DNA of 64,000 nt. Origin: JAIBJN01 sp963748205. GTDB taxonomy: Bacteria > Actinomycetota > Thermoleophilia > Gaiellales > Gaiellaceae. Both the position numbers and the translations under genes were made by a program. Below the pieces are notes generated by a model. That model was not told the DNA's origin. It ran no database searches and saw only the letters and a program-made list of their open reading frames with translations. How positions within the stretch are numbered: the first letter of the stretch is position 1; each line of letters begins with the position of its first letter. Below, piece after piece: positions 54,624 to 63,470 of the stretch. The stretch spans positions 186,001-250,000 of the forward strand of contig CAVVIB010000023.1 of the NCBI GenBank assembly GCA_963748205.1. Reading direction: 5' to 3'.

Positions 54624-56353
54624 TTAGTGCGTGGGGGCGTTCCGGACGAGCCGGCTGAGGTCAGCCTCGGGAAGCGTGCGCTTCTTCCCGCCGACGTCGA
54701 GCACGGTCGCACCGTTGACGAGCCGGATGTGACTCGCCAGCCAGGCCTGGTCCGCGGACTTGGCCGAAGAGACCTTGTCGGCGCCGACGAGCTGGATCAC
54801 GACGTTGTCGCCGGTGCCGCCGTCGATGACGTCGATGCCCGGGCCGCCGATCAGCACGTCGTCGCCCGGACCGCCGAGCAGGACGTCGTTGCCGTCGCCG
54901 CCGATGAGCACGTCGTCGTCGTTGCCGCCATCGGCGGTCAGCTGGATCGTCCCGGCCGCGAGGTCGGACGCATCGACGACGTCGTCGCCGGCCAGCACGT
55001 TGATCGTCAGCCGGTCGTTGGAGCTCTCGGCGCCGTCGATGTCCAGCTGGGCGGCCAGACCGAGGACGGAGACGTCCGCGGCATCGCCCGCCACCAGGGC
55101 GACGTCGTCGCCGTTGGTGCCCTGGACGACGACGTTGTCGGGCTGGCCGTCGCCGCCGCCACCAGGCGCTGCCAGGCCGGTCTTCACCTCGGTGACGTCC
55201 GTACCGCTGAGGTCGTTGACCACGGTCGTGTCTGCGCCGCCGAGGGCCCGGACATCGACGATCTCGACGTTGTCGAGATCCATGGTCACGTTGGCGATGT
55301 TGCGGAAGAACAGGACGCGCCCGCCGTTGGCGGCTACGTCGAAGTTCTCGTTGGCCGCGCTGCCGTTGAAGAGCATCGTGTCGGAGCCGTCCTGGCCCTC
55401 GACGACGTCGCTGCCGTCGCCGGGATCCCACTGGAAGACGTCGTTACCGGCGCCCAGGAAGGCCACGTCGTTCCCCTGCTGGCCGTCGACGAAGTCGTCG
55501 CCGTCGCCGCCGAGGACGAGTCGATGCCGTTTGAGCCGAGGAGCGTGTCGTTGCCTGCGCCGCCGTCGACGGTGATCTTGATGAGGGCAGCCAGGTTCCC
55601 GGTGGCGGAGAAGCTGTCGTCGCCACCGTTCGCGTTGATGACCAGATTCTCGGAGGTGCCGATGTCGATTGCGAACGGCGCCGGGTTGAGGCGGTCGAAC
55701 CGGACCCGCGTGCCGTTGGCCGTGGTGGCGAACTGCTCGCCGCCGCCGCCGCCGTTGACCTGGACCGTGTCCGTGTTTGCTCCGCCTTCGTTGAGGTCGG
55801 TGTCGTCGCCGGGATTCCAGATCATCCGGTCGTTGCCGCCCTGACCGAAGGCTTGATCGTCGGCGTCGCCGCCGGTGATCGTGTCGTTCTCGCTGCCGCC
55901 GGTGAGGACGTCGAAGCCGCCCTTGCCCAGGAGAGTGTCGTTGCCGGTCTGGCCGAAGAGCTGGTCGCCACCGGAGCCGCCGGTGAGAGTGTCGTTGTTG
56001 GCGCCGCCGAACAGGTTCGCCCGCGGCAGCGCGCCGGTGGCCTCGTTGAGGCTGATGACGTCGTTGCCGCCCTGGCCGAAGGCCCGGATCAGCGCGGTGT
56101 TGGCGACCGTGGGCGTGCCGCCGACCACTGCGATCGCGCCGTTGTTCACCAGGATCCTTCCCGCCGCGTCCCGGCTGATGGCGATCGAGTTGCCGGCGGC
56201 GTCACCGGTGACGGTGAGCACGCCGTTGGAGAATGTTGCGTTGGTTGCCGCGCTCGCCGGTGGGCTCGCCGCCAGGGCCGCGGCGATCCCGAGGGCCATG
56301 GCCAGCAGCGGGCGAATCACGCGTCGCCGGCCGTTGTTGCGTCTCGCATTCAT
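54624..56353 (-). CDS. secreted calcium-binding RTX-repeat protein (one frameshift)
   Basis: A Sec-type signal peptide (PLLAMALGIAAALAASPPASA) leads to a ~550-aa protein full of GGxGxDxxx nonapeptides such as GGANNDTLTGGSGGDQLFG and GGDGNDVLLGGPGDDVLIGG, which bind Ca2+ in a beta-roll. The break lies near 55515, between SNGID and GGDGDDFVDG. No catalytic domain is present. In Gram-positive cells such proteins are exported by Sec, not the type I system of proteobacterial RTX toxins. Confidence 0.85.
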
Positions 56354-56451
56354 CGTTCGAGCTCCTTCGAGTTGAATGCAATGCGGTCCACAACAAGACG
56401 GCCGGCGGCCTGGGAACCTTCCTTGGTGGCCCGGGAGCGCCGGGCGCGCCG

Positions 56452-57211
56452 CTAGGCGTCTTCGTACTGGTCGTGGCGCTCAAGCCAGCTCATGGCCGGC
56501 CCGTCGCTTCGCCCCGCGGGCTCTTCCCAGTCCTCCTGCCGGCCTCGCGCCGTGAGGTCCAGCCAGGTGTAGGTGCCCATCAGGACTTCGACGGCGCGCT
56601 CGTACGCCGAGTAGGTGTGGAAGACGCGGTCGTCCTCCCGCAGGAAGGCGCTCACACCGGGCTGGTCACCGGACCAGCCGGCCCACGAGGGAGCCTGTTC
56701 CACGAGCTCCTCTTCGCTCTTGTAGTTGTACTCGACCGGAGCGACCGCCTTGTCGATCGTGACGTGGAAGTCGTAGTTGAAGTCGCTGCCGTACGAGGAG
56801 TACCAGGGGATCGTCCAGCCCATTCGCTCCCGGTAGGCCGCGAGCTTCTCGAACGGCGCGCGGGAGACGAGGACGAGCGACGTGTCGCGGGCGTGCAGGT
56901 GGCTGAGGTGGCCGATGTTGTCGGCGATGAACGAGCACGAAGGGCAGCCTTCGTCCCAGTCCGGCTCGTACATGAAGTGGAAGACGAGGAGCTGGCGGCG
57001 GCCGTCGAACAGGTCGACGAGCCTTGCCTTCTCCGGGCCTTCGAAGACGTAGTCCTTGGTGATCTCGACCATCGGCAGCTGCCGACGCTCGGCGTTCACC
57101 TCGTCCCGGTGTCTCGTGAGCTCCTTCTCGCGTGCCAGGAGCTGCTTGCGCGCCGCGAGCCACTCCCCGTGGAGAAACGACCCTCGGTTGGTTCATGGTG
57201 GATGTGCTCAT
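56452..57211 (-). CDS. DUF899 thioredoxin-like protein (one frameshift)
   Basis: GGGAGG precedes the ATG. After MSTSTMNQPRVVS the frame shifts by one base near 57170 and continues GEWLAARKQLLAREKELTRH, the standard DUF899 start. The body has the peroxiredoxin-like VFHFMYEPDWDEGCPSCSF with its cysteine pair, and GTYTWLDLTARGRQED at the end. It is the third gene of the epimerase-SnoaL-DUF899 operon. The function is unknown; a redox role is likely. Confidence 0.87.
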
Positions 57212-57222
57212 CGCGCCTCCCT

Positions 57223-57651
57223 TCAAGGGACGAGGTCCATGACCGCGCTCCGGCTCATCGGGTCGACGGGCAGCGAGATGTGTTCATGCGTGATCAGCCA
57301 CTCGTCGTCCGACCGCCGGCAGCCGTCGGTCGCACGGACCCAGAAGCCGACCTCTTGCCCGTTCTTGAGCGTTCCGCCTGCCCGGATGAGCATGTGTGCG
57401 ATGGCGGCATCTCCGCTCTCCATGACGCTCAGGTCATGGATCTCCTGGCCGATCGGGCCCTCGAAGCTGTCGAACCAGTCCAGGAACCTCTGTCGCAGCG
57501 CGTCCGATCCCACGTATTGAAGCGGCGGCACGAGGTCGAAATAGACGATGTCGGGTGAGTAGAGCGACATGAGTCGATCGATGTCCTTCGCCCAGATCGC
57601 TTCGGATCGATTGTCGAAAAGCACCTCAACCTCGGTCTGGGTCTTGACCAT
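57223..57651 (-). CDS. SnoaL/NTF2-like protein
   Basis: A 142-aa alpha+beta barrel with the typical opening (LFDNRSEAIWAKDIDRLMSL, SPDIVYFDLVPPLQYVG) and strand HMLIRAGGTLKNGQEVGFWV. Such proteins are small-molecule isomerases or binding proteins. ATG 57651 follows GGAGG at 5 bases; an alternative ATG at 57675 overlaps the epimerase stop as ATGA. It is the middle gene of a three-gene operon. Confidence 0.85.
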   Translation of the reverse strand: MVKTQTEVEVLFDNRSEAIWAKDIDRLMSLYSPDIVYFDLVPPLQYVGSDALRQRFLDWFDSFEGPIGQEIHDLSVMESGDAAIAHMLIRAGGTLKNGQEVGFWVRATDGCRRSDDEWLITHEHISLPVDPMSRSAVMDLVP

Positions 57652-57671
57652 TCCTTCCTCCATTCCGTGAG

Positions 57672-58610
57672 TCATGCGCTGACGGGAGTCCGCTTTCCGT
57701 ACCGGTCGGCGAAGCCCTGGCGCCAGCTCGGGTAGCTCAGCCTCCAGCCGAGCTCGCGCTTGGCCTTTGCGTTCGAGGCGCCGCGGGACTCGGTAGCCAT
57801 GACGACGGGCGCCTCGCCGGCGAAGAGCCGGGCGAGGAAGCGCGGGAAACGTTGCGGCGGCTTGGCGCCGACGATGCTCGCGAGCTCCGGCAGCCACTCG
57901 CGGGTGGGCGCGGGCTCGTCGTCGACGATGTTGTAGACGGCGGGGCCGTCGTGCTCGAGCGCCAGCACGGTCGCCGATGCGGCGTCGTCGAGGTGAATGA
58001 ACGACCAGACGCCGGCACCGTCGCCGACGATGGGGAACTTGCGCTCACGCACGGTCTCGACCAACGCATCGTCGGGGTCGCCGTAGAAGATCCCGTAGCG
58101 AAGCGCGATCCCACCCGCATCCGTGACGGCCTTGTCGAGGTGGGCCAGCGCCTCCATGCTTTCGTGCGCCGCGGAGACCGGGTCCGGATCGAGCGGGGCG
58201 TCCTCGCTCTTGACCGGGCCGCCCTCGCGGGCGTAGCGGTGGTTCGCGTTGCTCTGGGCGACGAACCTGCCGACGCCCGCTTCCCGGGCCGCGGCGAGCA
58301 GGTTGTCGGTCCCTTCGGTGCGGAGCCGGTTGGTCTTGGCGAAGCTGCGATCGACGTGCCTGAAGTCGCTGAGGCCGGTCAGCGAGGTCGCCTCATGAAC
58401 GATCGCGTCGGGCTGAGCGGCGGTGACCGCCTCGCGTACTGCCCGCGCGTCGAGGGCGTCGAGCACGACCGGCTCGGCTCCGAGCTCGCGCACCCGTTCG
58501 GCCTTGCGCGCCGAGCTGGCAGTGCCGACCACGCTGTGGCCGCGCTCGATCAGCTGGGGGACGAGCCGGCGGCCGAGCGCGCCGCTCGCTCCTACTAGGA
58601 AGACTCGCAT
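57672..58610 (-). CDS. NAD-dependent epimerase/dehydratase family protein
   Basis: A 312-aa extended short-chain dehydrogenase. The N-terminal dinucleotide site is VFLVGASGALGRRLVPQLIE. A Y-x-x-x-K is not obvious in the usual place, so this may belong to the atypical NAD(P)-binding subgroup. GAGGAGG lies before the ATG. It heads the operon with the SnoaL and DUF899 genes, and the three may act on one metabolite. Confidence 0.88.
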   Translation of the reverse strand: MRVFLVGASGALGRRLVPQLIERGHSVVGTASSARKAERVRELGAEPVVLDALDARAVREAVTAAQPDAIVHEATSLTGLSDFRHVDRSFAKTNRLRTEGTDNLLAAAREAGVGRFVAQSNANHRYAREGGPVKSEDAPLDPDPVSAAHESMEALAHLDKAVTDAGGIALRYGIFYGDPDDALVETVRERKFPIVGDGAGVWSFIHLDDAASATVLALEHDGPAVYNIVDDEPAPTREWLPELASIVGAKPPQRFPRFLARLFAGEAPVVMATESRGASNAKAKRELGWRLSYPSWRQGFADRYGKRTPVSA

Positions 58611-58795
58611 CCTGTTCGCCTCCTCACTTCATTCGAGAGCGCCCGACGGGCGTTTATTCCTCGGAGGTTCGAGGTCTCCCGAATCGATGGGGATCAGGGT
58701 CTACCCATGCGCGTACCGCGGTGGGGAGAGCCCGAAACGTCTCCATGGGGAAGGAGAGAAGGCGGAGGGGGAACGGCGAGCCGACGAACCGCTGG

Positions 58796-59191
58796 CTACG
58801 TCGAATCCTCTGGCGCGTACTTCGACGGGCACTTGGTCATCAGTGAGTCTGGAACGGCGACGAAGAGACTCTCGCGAAGCCGGCCGCGCACGTACACCTG
58901 CCTCCCGATCCTGAACAGGTCGGGCACGGAGCCGCGGTAGAGGACTCGCACACTCGTCGTGCCGTCGATGTCGCGGATCGCGAAGCGCAGGCCGGCGCCA
59001 TGCGCATCGCCCCCTACGGGGCCGACGACCTTCCCCGTGAGACCGACCTCGCCGCTGTGCCCGGGAAGCTGACTCGGCGTGAGAGACGCAGTCGCTCCGC
59101 CCGCGAGGCTTGTGTAGAGGAGGAAGACGGCCAACGCTGCCGCGACCGAGAGCGCGATCACGAGGCGGACCGGGTTCCTGCTCGATCTCAT
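58796..59191 (-). CDS. ccmE: cytochrome c maturation haem chaperone CcmE, CxxxY type
   Basis: A 131-aa membrane-anchored OB-fold protein (helix about 9-28). The conserved PDLFRIGRQVYVRGRL matches CcmE. The haem-binding residue, His in the usual HxxxY, is replaced by C121 in C-P-S-K-Y125, the CxxxY variant described for CcmE of Desulfovibrio and archaea. It carries haem to apocytochromes outside the membrane. The start overlaps the hemA stop as ATGA, and a cytochrome gene precedes hemA, so the unit serves cytochrome c assembly. Confidence 0.85.
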   Translation of the reverse strand: MRSSRNPVRLVIALSVAAALAVFLLYTSLAGGATASLTPSQLPGHSGEVGLTGKVVGPVGGDAHGAGLRFAIRDIDGTTSVRVLYRGSVPDLFRIGRQVYVRGRLRESLFVAVPDSLMTKCPSKYAPEDST

Positions 59192-60510
59192 CGCCCGTTC
59201 TCGCCGAGTCCGAAGAGGTGTTCAACTGCGGAGACGTAGGCTTGGCCATCTGGCTGGAGCGCGGCCTGCTTGATACGCACGGTCGGCGTGTGGAGTAGCT
59301 TCCTCACGATCTTCGCCGTGAGAGCTTCGACGGCGTGTCGTTCGGACGGAGAGAGCGAGTCGAGGCGGTGCTCTGCCCGCTCGAGCTCGGCCGTGCGGAT
59401 GTCCTCGGCGAGCCGGCGTAGCGAGGTGATCGTCGGTACGACGCCGAGCGAACGCCGCCATGCGCGGAACCTTGCAACCTCCCCGGCGAGAATTGCTTCG
59501 GCCTTCACGATCTGGCGACGGCGGTCGGTACGGCGCTCAGCGGCGGCATCGCCGAGGTCGTCGATGTCGTAGAGGTAGCAGCCACCGACCTGCCCGATCG
59601 CTGGATCGAGGTCGCGGGGGACGGCGATATCGATGAAGAGCAGTCGTCGGCCCCGGCGGCGGCGAATGCCCTCAGCCGCCTCCTCGACGGTGAGTACGAG
59701 GCGTGGGGAGCGAGTTGATGAGATCACGACGTCTGCCCGCTCGAGCTCCTCTGCGAGCTGTTCGAATCCCACTGCCACGCCGCCGAACCGATCGGCGAGC
59801 TTCTTCGCTCTCGAGGGCCCGCGGTTGGTTACGACGATTCCCTCGGCGCCGGCGGAGGTGAAATCAAGGGCGGCGAGCTCGCTCATCTTGCCCGCCCCGA
59901 TGATGAGGATGCGCCGGCCTTCGAGCCCACCGTAGAACTGTCGGGCGAGCTGGGCGGCGGCGGCCGGGATGGAGCTCGGCTGCTCGCCGAATGCAGCTTC
60001 GGTGTGGACGCGCTTGGCTGCATGGAGCACTTGGCGGAAAAGGTGGTTCAGGATCGGCCCGCTCGCGCCCACGTTTAGCGCGGCTTCGTGCGCGGCGCGC
60101 ACCTGGCCGAGGATCTGCAACTCGCCTGGAATGAGCGACTCCAGCCCGGCGGCGACCCGAAACAGCTGGAGAGCCGCGGCATCCTCGTGAAGAACACAGA
60201 GCGCCGAGCCGAGCTCAGCCTCCGGCAGGCGGGCGAGTCGAGCAAGCTCGGCGTGGGCACGAGCGGCGCTCCCTTGCGGCTCCGGGTGCGCCAGGTAGAC
60301 CTCGGTCCGGTTGCAGGTGGAGAGTACGACCGCTTCGCCACCGCGGTCGCTCAGCCTGCCAGCGAAGTCGGCGGCCTCGGCGGACGCAAGATAGAGGCGT
60401 TCGCGGAGCTCGACCGGCGCTCGACGATGGTTCGTCCCAACCAGGACAAGGGTCTTTCGTTCTGGCTTCGCTGTCATCGGGGATACGGCCCGCGACCGAC
60501 GGGTCGCCAT
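59188..60510 (-). CDS. hemA: glutamyl-tRNA reductase
   Basis: Makes glutamate-1-semialdehyde from Glu-tRNA, the first step of C5-pathway haem synthesis. It has the catalytic Cys66 in VVLSTCNRTEVYL, the AAGLESLIPGELQILGQVR tRNA-binding region, the NADPH-binding ILIIGAGKMSELAA and a C-terminal dimerisation helix. Length (440 aa) is normal. It begins 3 bases after the cytochrome peroxidase gene and overlaps ccmE. Confidence 0.96.
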   Translation of the reverse strand: MATRRSRAVSPMTAKPERKTLVLVGTNHRRAPVELRERLYLASAEAADFAGRLSDRGGEAVVLSTCNRTEVYLAHPEPQGSAARAHAELARLARLPEAELGSALCVLHEDAAALQLFRVAAGLESLIPGELQILGQVRAAHEAALNVGASGPILNHLFRQVLHAAKRVHTEAAFGEQPSSIPAAAAQLARQFYGGLEGRRILIIGAGKMSELAALDFTSAGAEGIVVTNRGPSRAKKLADRFGGVAVGFEQLAEELERADVVISSTRSPRLVLTVEEAAEGIRRRRGRRLLFIDIAVPRDLDPAIGQVGGCYLYDIDDLGDAAAERRTDRRRQIVKAEAILAGEVARFRAWRRSLGVVPTITSLRRLAEDIRTAELERAEHRLDSLSPSERHAVEALTAKIVRKLLHTPTVRIKQAALQPDGQAYVSAVEHLFGLGENGR

Positions 60511-60513
60511 CGG

Positions 60514-61872
60514 CTACAGGCTCTTCAGGAACTGGACGAGGTCGCTCTTCTCCCGTGCTTCGAGGCCCAGACCGAAGCAGTCGTCGTAGTGCTCGATGAC
60601 CGCGTTCAGGGTCGGGAAGCGTCCGTCGTGCCAGAACCCGCCTTTCGAGCGGGCGAAGAGTCCCTTGAGCGGCGTCGTTCGGTATCTCTCGTCCGGCGAG
60701 CGATCGGCCTGGAACGAGTCGGTGCAGATCTCGGCGGGCTCGCGCAGATTCCAGCCGGGCTCCGTGTACAGGGGCGGCACGTGGCAGTCCGCGCACGTCG
60801 CCTTGCCGTTGAAGAGTGCCTTGCCCCGCTGGGCGGCGGCCGGGTCGAAGCTTCCCTTGGGCGGCTTTGGTGCGAGGAGTCCCTTCTGGTAGAACTCGAG
60901 CGCCCCGAGCTTCGGCGTGATCAGGTCGGGTTCGTTCCGCACGTCGAAGAAGCCGGCCCGGGTCGCGATGGGGAACTTCTCCGGGTCGTTCAGGCGAGGA
61001 TCGAAGAACGTTCCTTGCCCGTGCATTTCGAGGTTGGCGACGAAGGCGTTCCAGTAGGTCACCGACCCCCAGCCGGTGTACGTGTGGAGGTTCACCCCGG
61101 CCAGGCCGAAGGCGGCTGGAAGAAGCGTCGCTGCCGACCCCCCGTCAGGGCGGAATCCCTTGCCGTCCAGGAAGAGCTCGGCGTCGAACTTCCCCGGGCC
61201 CCAGGCGGCGAGCACGGCGTTCACCGTTGCCTCGTCGACGCCGAGGAGGTCGGTAATCGGCTTCTTGTTCGGGGCGAGGGAGATGATCGCTCCAACGTTG
61301 AGGTCACGATTCGGCCAGCCGTCGAGCCGGCGTCCGATGCCGGGCGAAAACGAGTCGTCCACCATCGAGTGGCATGAGGCACACGTGAGCCCGATCGACG
61401 TGAGCTTGTCGCGCTCGAAAAAGCCCTTGAGGCCGAGGACAGCGTCCAACTTCAGAAGCGCAAGCGTGTTGGCAGGATCATCCAGGTCGACGTCGCCTCG
61501 GCGCAGCGCGTTCTTCAGTGACCTGGGGAGCGCCGTCTCGTCCACCTTCAGGCCGACTGCCAGGGCGGTGCGCGGGCTGACGCCGGGACCGACGCCGCCG
61601 AGCTTCTCGCCGGCGATCGCCCTGTGGAGTTGAAGGGCGCCGCCCCAGAACGCCTCGTCCCCGAAGGTGTCGAAGCGGAAGATCTCCCGACCTTCCTCGA
61701 ACAACCGGTCCGCTTGCTCTTCGGCCGCGCGGTCGGGATTCTGGGGTCGGCCGCTATTCGACCCGGTGATGGCGCTGACCGTGCCGTTGAAGACGACCCC
61801 GCCCAGGAGGAGCAGCATTCCCACAGCCAACAAGGCTCCGAGAAAACCCGCCGCTCTTCTGACGATGCCCAT
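60514..61872 (-). CDS. di-haem cytochrome c peroxidase family protein
   Basis: A 452-aa protein with an N-terminal signal anchor (FLGALLAVGMLLLLGGVVF) and two haem c motifs: CASCH at about 165 and CADCH in the C-terminal half (KATCADCHVPPLYTEPGWN). This is the layout of MauG/CcpA-type di-haem peroxidases, which reduce peroxide or modify proteins outside the membrane. It is the first gene of the operon with hemA and ccmE, behind a Crp-type site. Confidence 0.9.
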   Translation of the reverse strand: MGIVRRAAGFLGALLAVGMLLLLGGVVFNGTVSAITGSNSGRPQNPDRAAEEQADRLFEEGREIFRFDTFGDEAFWGGALQLHRAIAGEKLGGVGPGVSPRTALAVGLKVDETALPRSLKNALRRGDVDLDDPANTLALLKLDAVLGLKGFFERDKLTSIGLTCASCHSMVDDSFSPGIGRRLDGWPNRDLNVGAIISLAPNKKPITDLLGVDEATVNAVLAAWGPGKFDAELFLDGKGFRPDGGSAATLLPAAFGLAGVNLHTYTGWGSVTYWNAFVANLEMHGQGTFFDPRLNDPEKFPIATRAGFFDVRNEPDLITPKLGALEFYQKGLLAPKPPKGSFDPAAAQRGKALFNGKATCADCHVPPLYTEPGWNLREPAEICTDSFQADRSPDERYRTTPLKGLFARSKGGFWHDGRFPTLNAVIEHYDDCFGLGLEAREKSDLVQFLKSL

Positions 61873-61924
61873 CAGGAGCCCCCGTTGATCAGGTTGTCGG
61901 CGAACGATCGCTGGCGGAGGCGCG

Positions 61925-61930
61925 ATGCTA
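61925..61930 (-). promoter_or_regulatory. candidate -10 box of the cytochrome-hemA-ccmE operon
   Basis: TAGCAT on the minus strand, 53 bases before the start codon. With the Crp-type site upstream, the start point would be near 61918. Confidence 0.4.
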
Positions 61931-61950
61931 CCGCCGAGGTCCGGAACCCT

Positions 61951-61968
61951 CCGTGATCGTTCTCACAA
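61951..61968 (-). promoter_or_regulatory. Crp-family binding site
   Basis: On the minus strand TGTGA-GAACGA-TCACG matches the Crp consensus TGTGA-N6-TCACA at 9 of 10 positions. Its centre (about 61959.5) is about 41.5 bases upstream of the start point inferred from the TAGCAT box, the class II activator position. It lies between the operon and the divergent Crp-family gene. Confidence 0.6.
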
Positions 61969-62104
61969 TGCGACGCCGTTTCCCTCGGATGTAAGAACGT
62001 CCGAACGTGCGACACGAACACACCTGACGAAGAGCGACGCGCCCGTCGCTCGAGCAGTCCCCGGACAAGGACGAGCGACGCCTGAGGGTCTTCAGCAACC
62101 GCCA

Positions 62105-62848
62105 GTGAGGAGGGAACGTCGGTTCGTCCCTTCCACCGACAGCTGGCTGCTCGATGGACTGGACGAGGGCGAGAGGAAGCTCGCGGCCGGAATCCTGAGC
62201 TCCTGCGCGGCGCTTCGCCTGTCGGCGGGAGCAAGGCGACGCCTCGGCGACGTGGAGAATGCTGCAGCGCTGGTCGTCGAGAACGGGTTCCTCGTCGTCC
62301 GCGCCTCTCCGCCGTCAGGGCGTCACGTGGTGGTCATGGAGGCGGGCGAAAGCTCCATCCTCGTTCCCCCGAGCGCCCGAGAGCATCTACAGGCGCTCAC
62401 GGACTGCTGGATCACCGTTGTTCCCGTTCCCCAGCTCGAGGCCTTGCTGGCGATACCGGGTGCGGCGGCCACGCTCGTCCGGGGGCTGGGCGGCGCGCTC
62501 CGGAAGAGGCAGGACGCAGCGAGCTACCTCGCCAGCGTCCACCACGTCGATCGCGTTCGCCAGAAGCTCACCCAATTGGCGCGCGAGTTCGGGAGAGTCA
62601 AGCCAGACGGCGTCCGGATCGAGTTCCCCCTCACGCACGACCTCCTCGCCGAGATGGTCGCCTCGGCGCGAGAGACGGTCACCCGCGGCCTGGACGAGCT
62701 CCAACGGAGCGGCTTCGTGGCTCGCGACGGCCACTCGTACAAGCTGCTCGTCCCGCCGGAAGCACTGGATAGGGCCGAGTTAGATCTCTGCGGCTGCCGG
62801 GAAGCTGGGAAGCGGAGGGGGAGGGATTCGAACCCTCGATCCGCCTAA
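62105..62848 (+). CDS. Crp/Fnr-family transcriptional regulator
   Basis: About 247 aa starting at GTG 62105. An N-terminal cyclic-nucleotide-binding-like beta roll (about 30-130, VVENGFLVVRASPPSG) is followed by the dimer helix and a winged helix-turn-helix (about 176-199) whose recognition helix ARETVTRGL has the R-E-x-x-x-R used by Crp to read TGTGA. No Fnr cysteine cluster is seen. The last ~12 codons lie in a tRNA-Ser fragment, so the natural C-terminus has been replaced. It is divergent from the cytochrome operon. Confidence 0.87.
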   Translation: MRRERRFVPSTDSWLLDGLDEGERKLAAGILSSCAALRLSAGARRRLGDVENAAALVVENGFLVVRASPPSGRHVVVMEAGESSILVPPSAREHLQALTDCWITVVPVPQLEALLAIPGAAATLVRGLGGALRKRQDAASYLASVHHVDRVRQKLTQLAREFGRVKPDGVRIEFPLTHDLLAEMVASARETVTRGLDELQRSGFVARDGHSYKLLVPPEALDRAELDLCGCREAGKRRGRDSNPRSA

Positions 62849-62872
62849 CGACGGATAACGGTTTTCGAGACC
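62813..62872 (-). tRNA. tRNA-Ser (CGA) 3' fragment, probable attachment site remnant
   Basis: From the anticodon loop (CTCGAAA, anticodon CGA) through a long variable arm, a T-arm (GAGGGTTCGAATCCCTC) and acceptor 3' strand CCCCTCC with discriminator G, the fragment is well formed. The matching 5' half (acceptor, D-arm) is absent; the anticodon 5' stem is the break point. This is the usual form left by a tyrosine-integrase element. Confidence 0.75.
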
Positions 62873-62909
62873 TGACCAACATGTCCGATTTGCAGGGCTT
62901 TTGCATCCG

Positions 62910-62932
62910 GTTCGCCAGTCTGTTCGCCAGTC
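62910..62932. repeat. two copies of an 11-base direct repeat near the tRNA fragment
   Basis: GTTCGCCAGTC occurs at 62910-62920 and 62922-62932, one base apart, about 40 bases from the tRNA fragment; it could be arm-type integrase sites or a replication slip. Confidence 0.45.
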
Positions 62933-63029
62933 ACGCGCCAGAACCCAGAGAACGTGTTCCGCTCGAACCGGAACATCCGGCCTCGAGCCCGAGCTGGGAA
63001 GGCAGTGCCGACGTAATTAGGATCTCGTT

Positions 63030-63404
63030 GTGATAGCTGGCGCACACGCGATTCTCTTCGCCGAGGACGCCGACGCGGCGCGCGCGTTCTTGCGCGACGT
63101 CCTCGGATTCGCCGGGGTCGATGCGGGCGAGGGCTGGCTGATCTTCTCGCTGCCTCCTACCGAGCTCGCCGTCCATCCGGGCCCGGGCTGGGGGCGGATG
63201 GTCGGGCAGCACGAACTCTTTCTCATGTGCCACGACCTTGAACGAACGGTCACCGAGCTGCGCGAGAAGGGCGTCGAGTTCATCGCGCCGATCTCCGACG
63301 AGGGGTACGGCCTGATGACACGGCTCCGGATCCCAGGCGGAGGCGAGATCGGCTTGTACGAACCGAGGCATCCGAGCCCCCTCCCCGAGTTCTCGGGAGG
63401 GTGA
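63030..63404 (+). CDS. VOC/glyoxalase-family protein
   Basis: A 124-aa single-domain vicinal-oxygen-chelate protein starting at GTG: GAHAILFAEDADAARAFLRD, GWLIFSLPPTELAVHPGPGW and RLRIPGGGEIGLYEPRHPSP. The metal residues are the usual H and E positions. Members include dioxygenases, glyoxalases and binding proteins; the substrate is unknown. It follows the integration-scar region. Confidence 0.85.
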   Translation: MIAGAHAILFAEDADAARAFLRDVLGFAGVDAGEGWLIFSLPPTELAVHPGPGWGRMVGQHELFLMCHDLERTVTELREKGVEFIAPISDEGYGLMTRLRIPGGGEIGLYEPRHPSPLPEFSGG

Positions 63405-63410
63405 CCGCGC

Positions 63411-63443
63411 GGAGACTCGGCGAGCAAGGCGCGCCGAGTCTCC
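63411..63443. terminator. bidirectional terminator
   Basis: Perfect 12-base arms (63411-63422 and 63432-63443) around a nine-base loop between convergent genes. Confidence 0.8.
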
Positions 63444-63470
63444 CCGCAGACCTTTGACGCTGACGCCGCG

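Noticed and set aside
62845..63045. Minus-strand 66-aa ORF beside the tRNA-Ser fragment
   Set aside because: No similarity to integrase or excisionase motifs, and it runs into the tRNA fragment; treated as chance.
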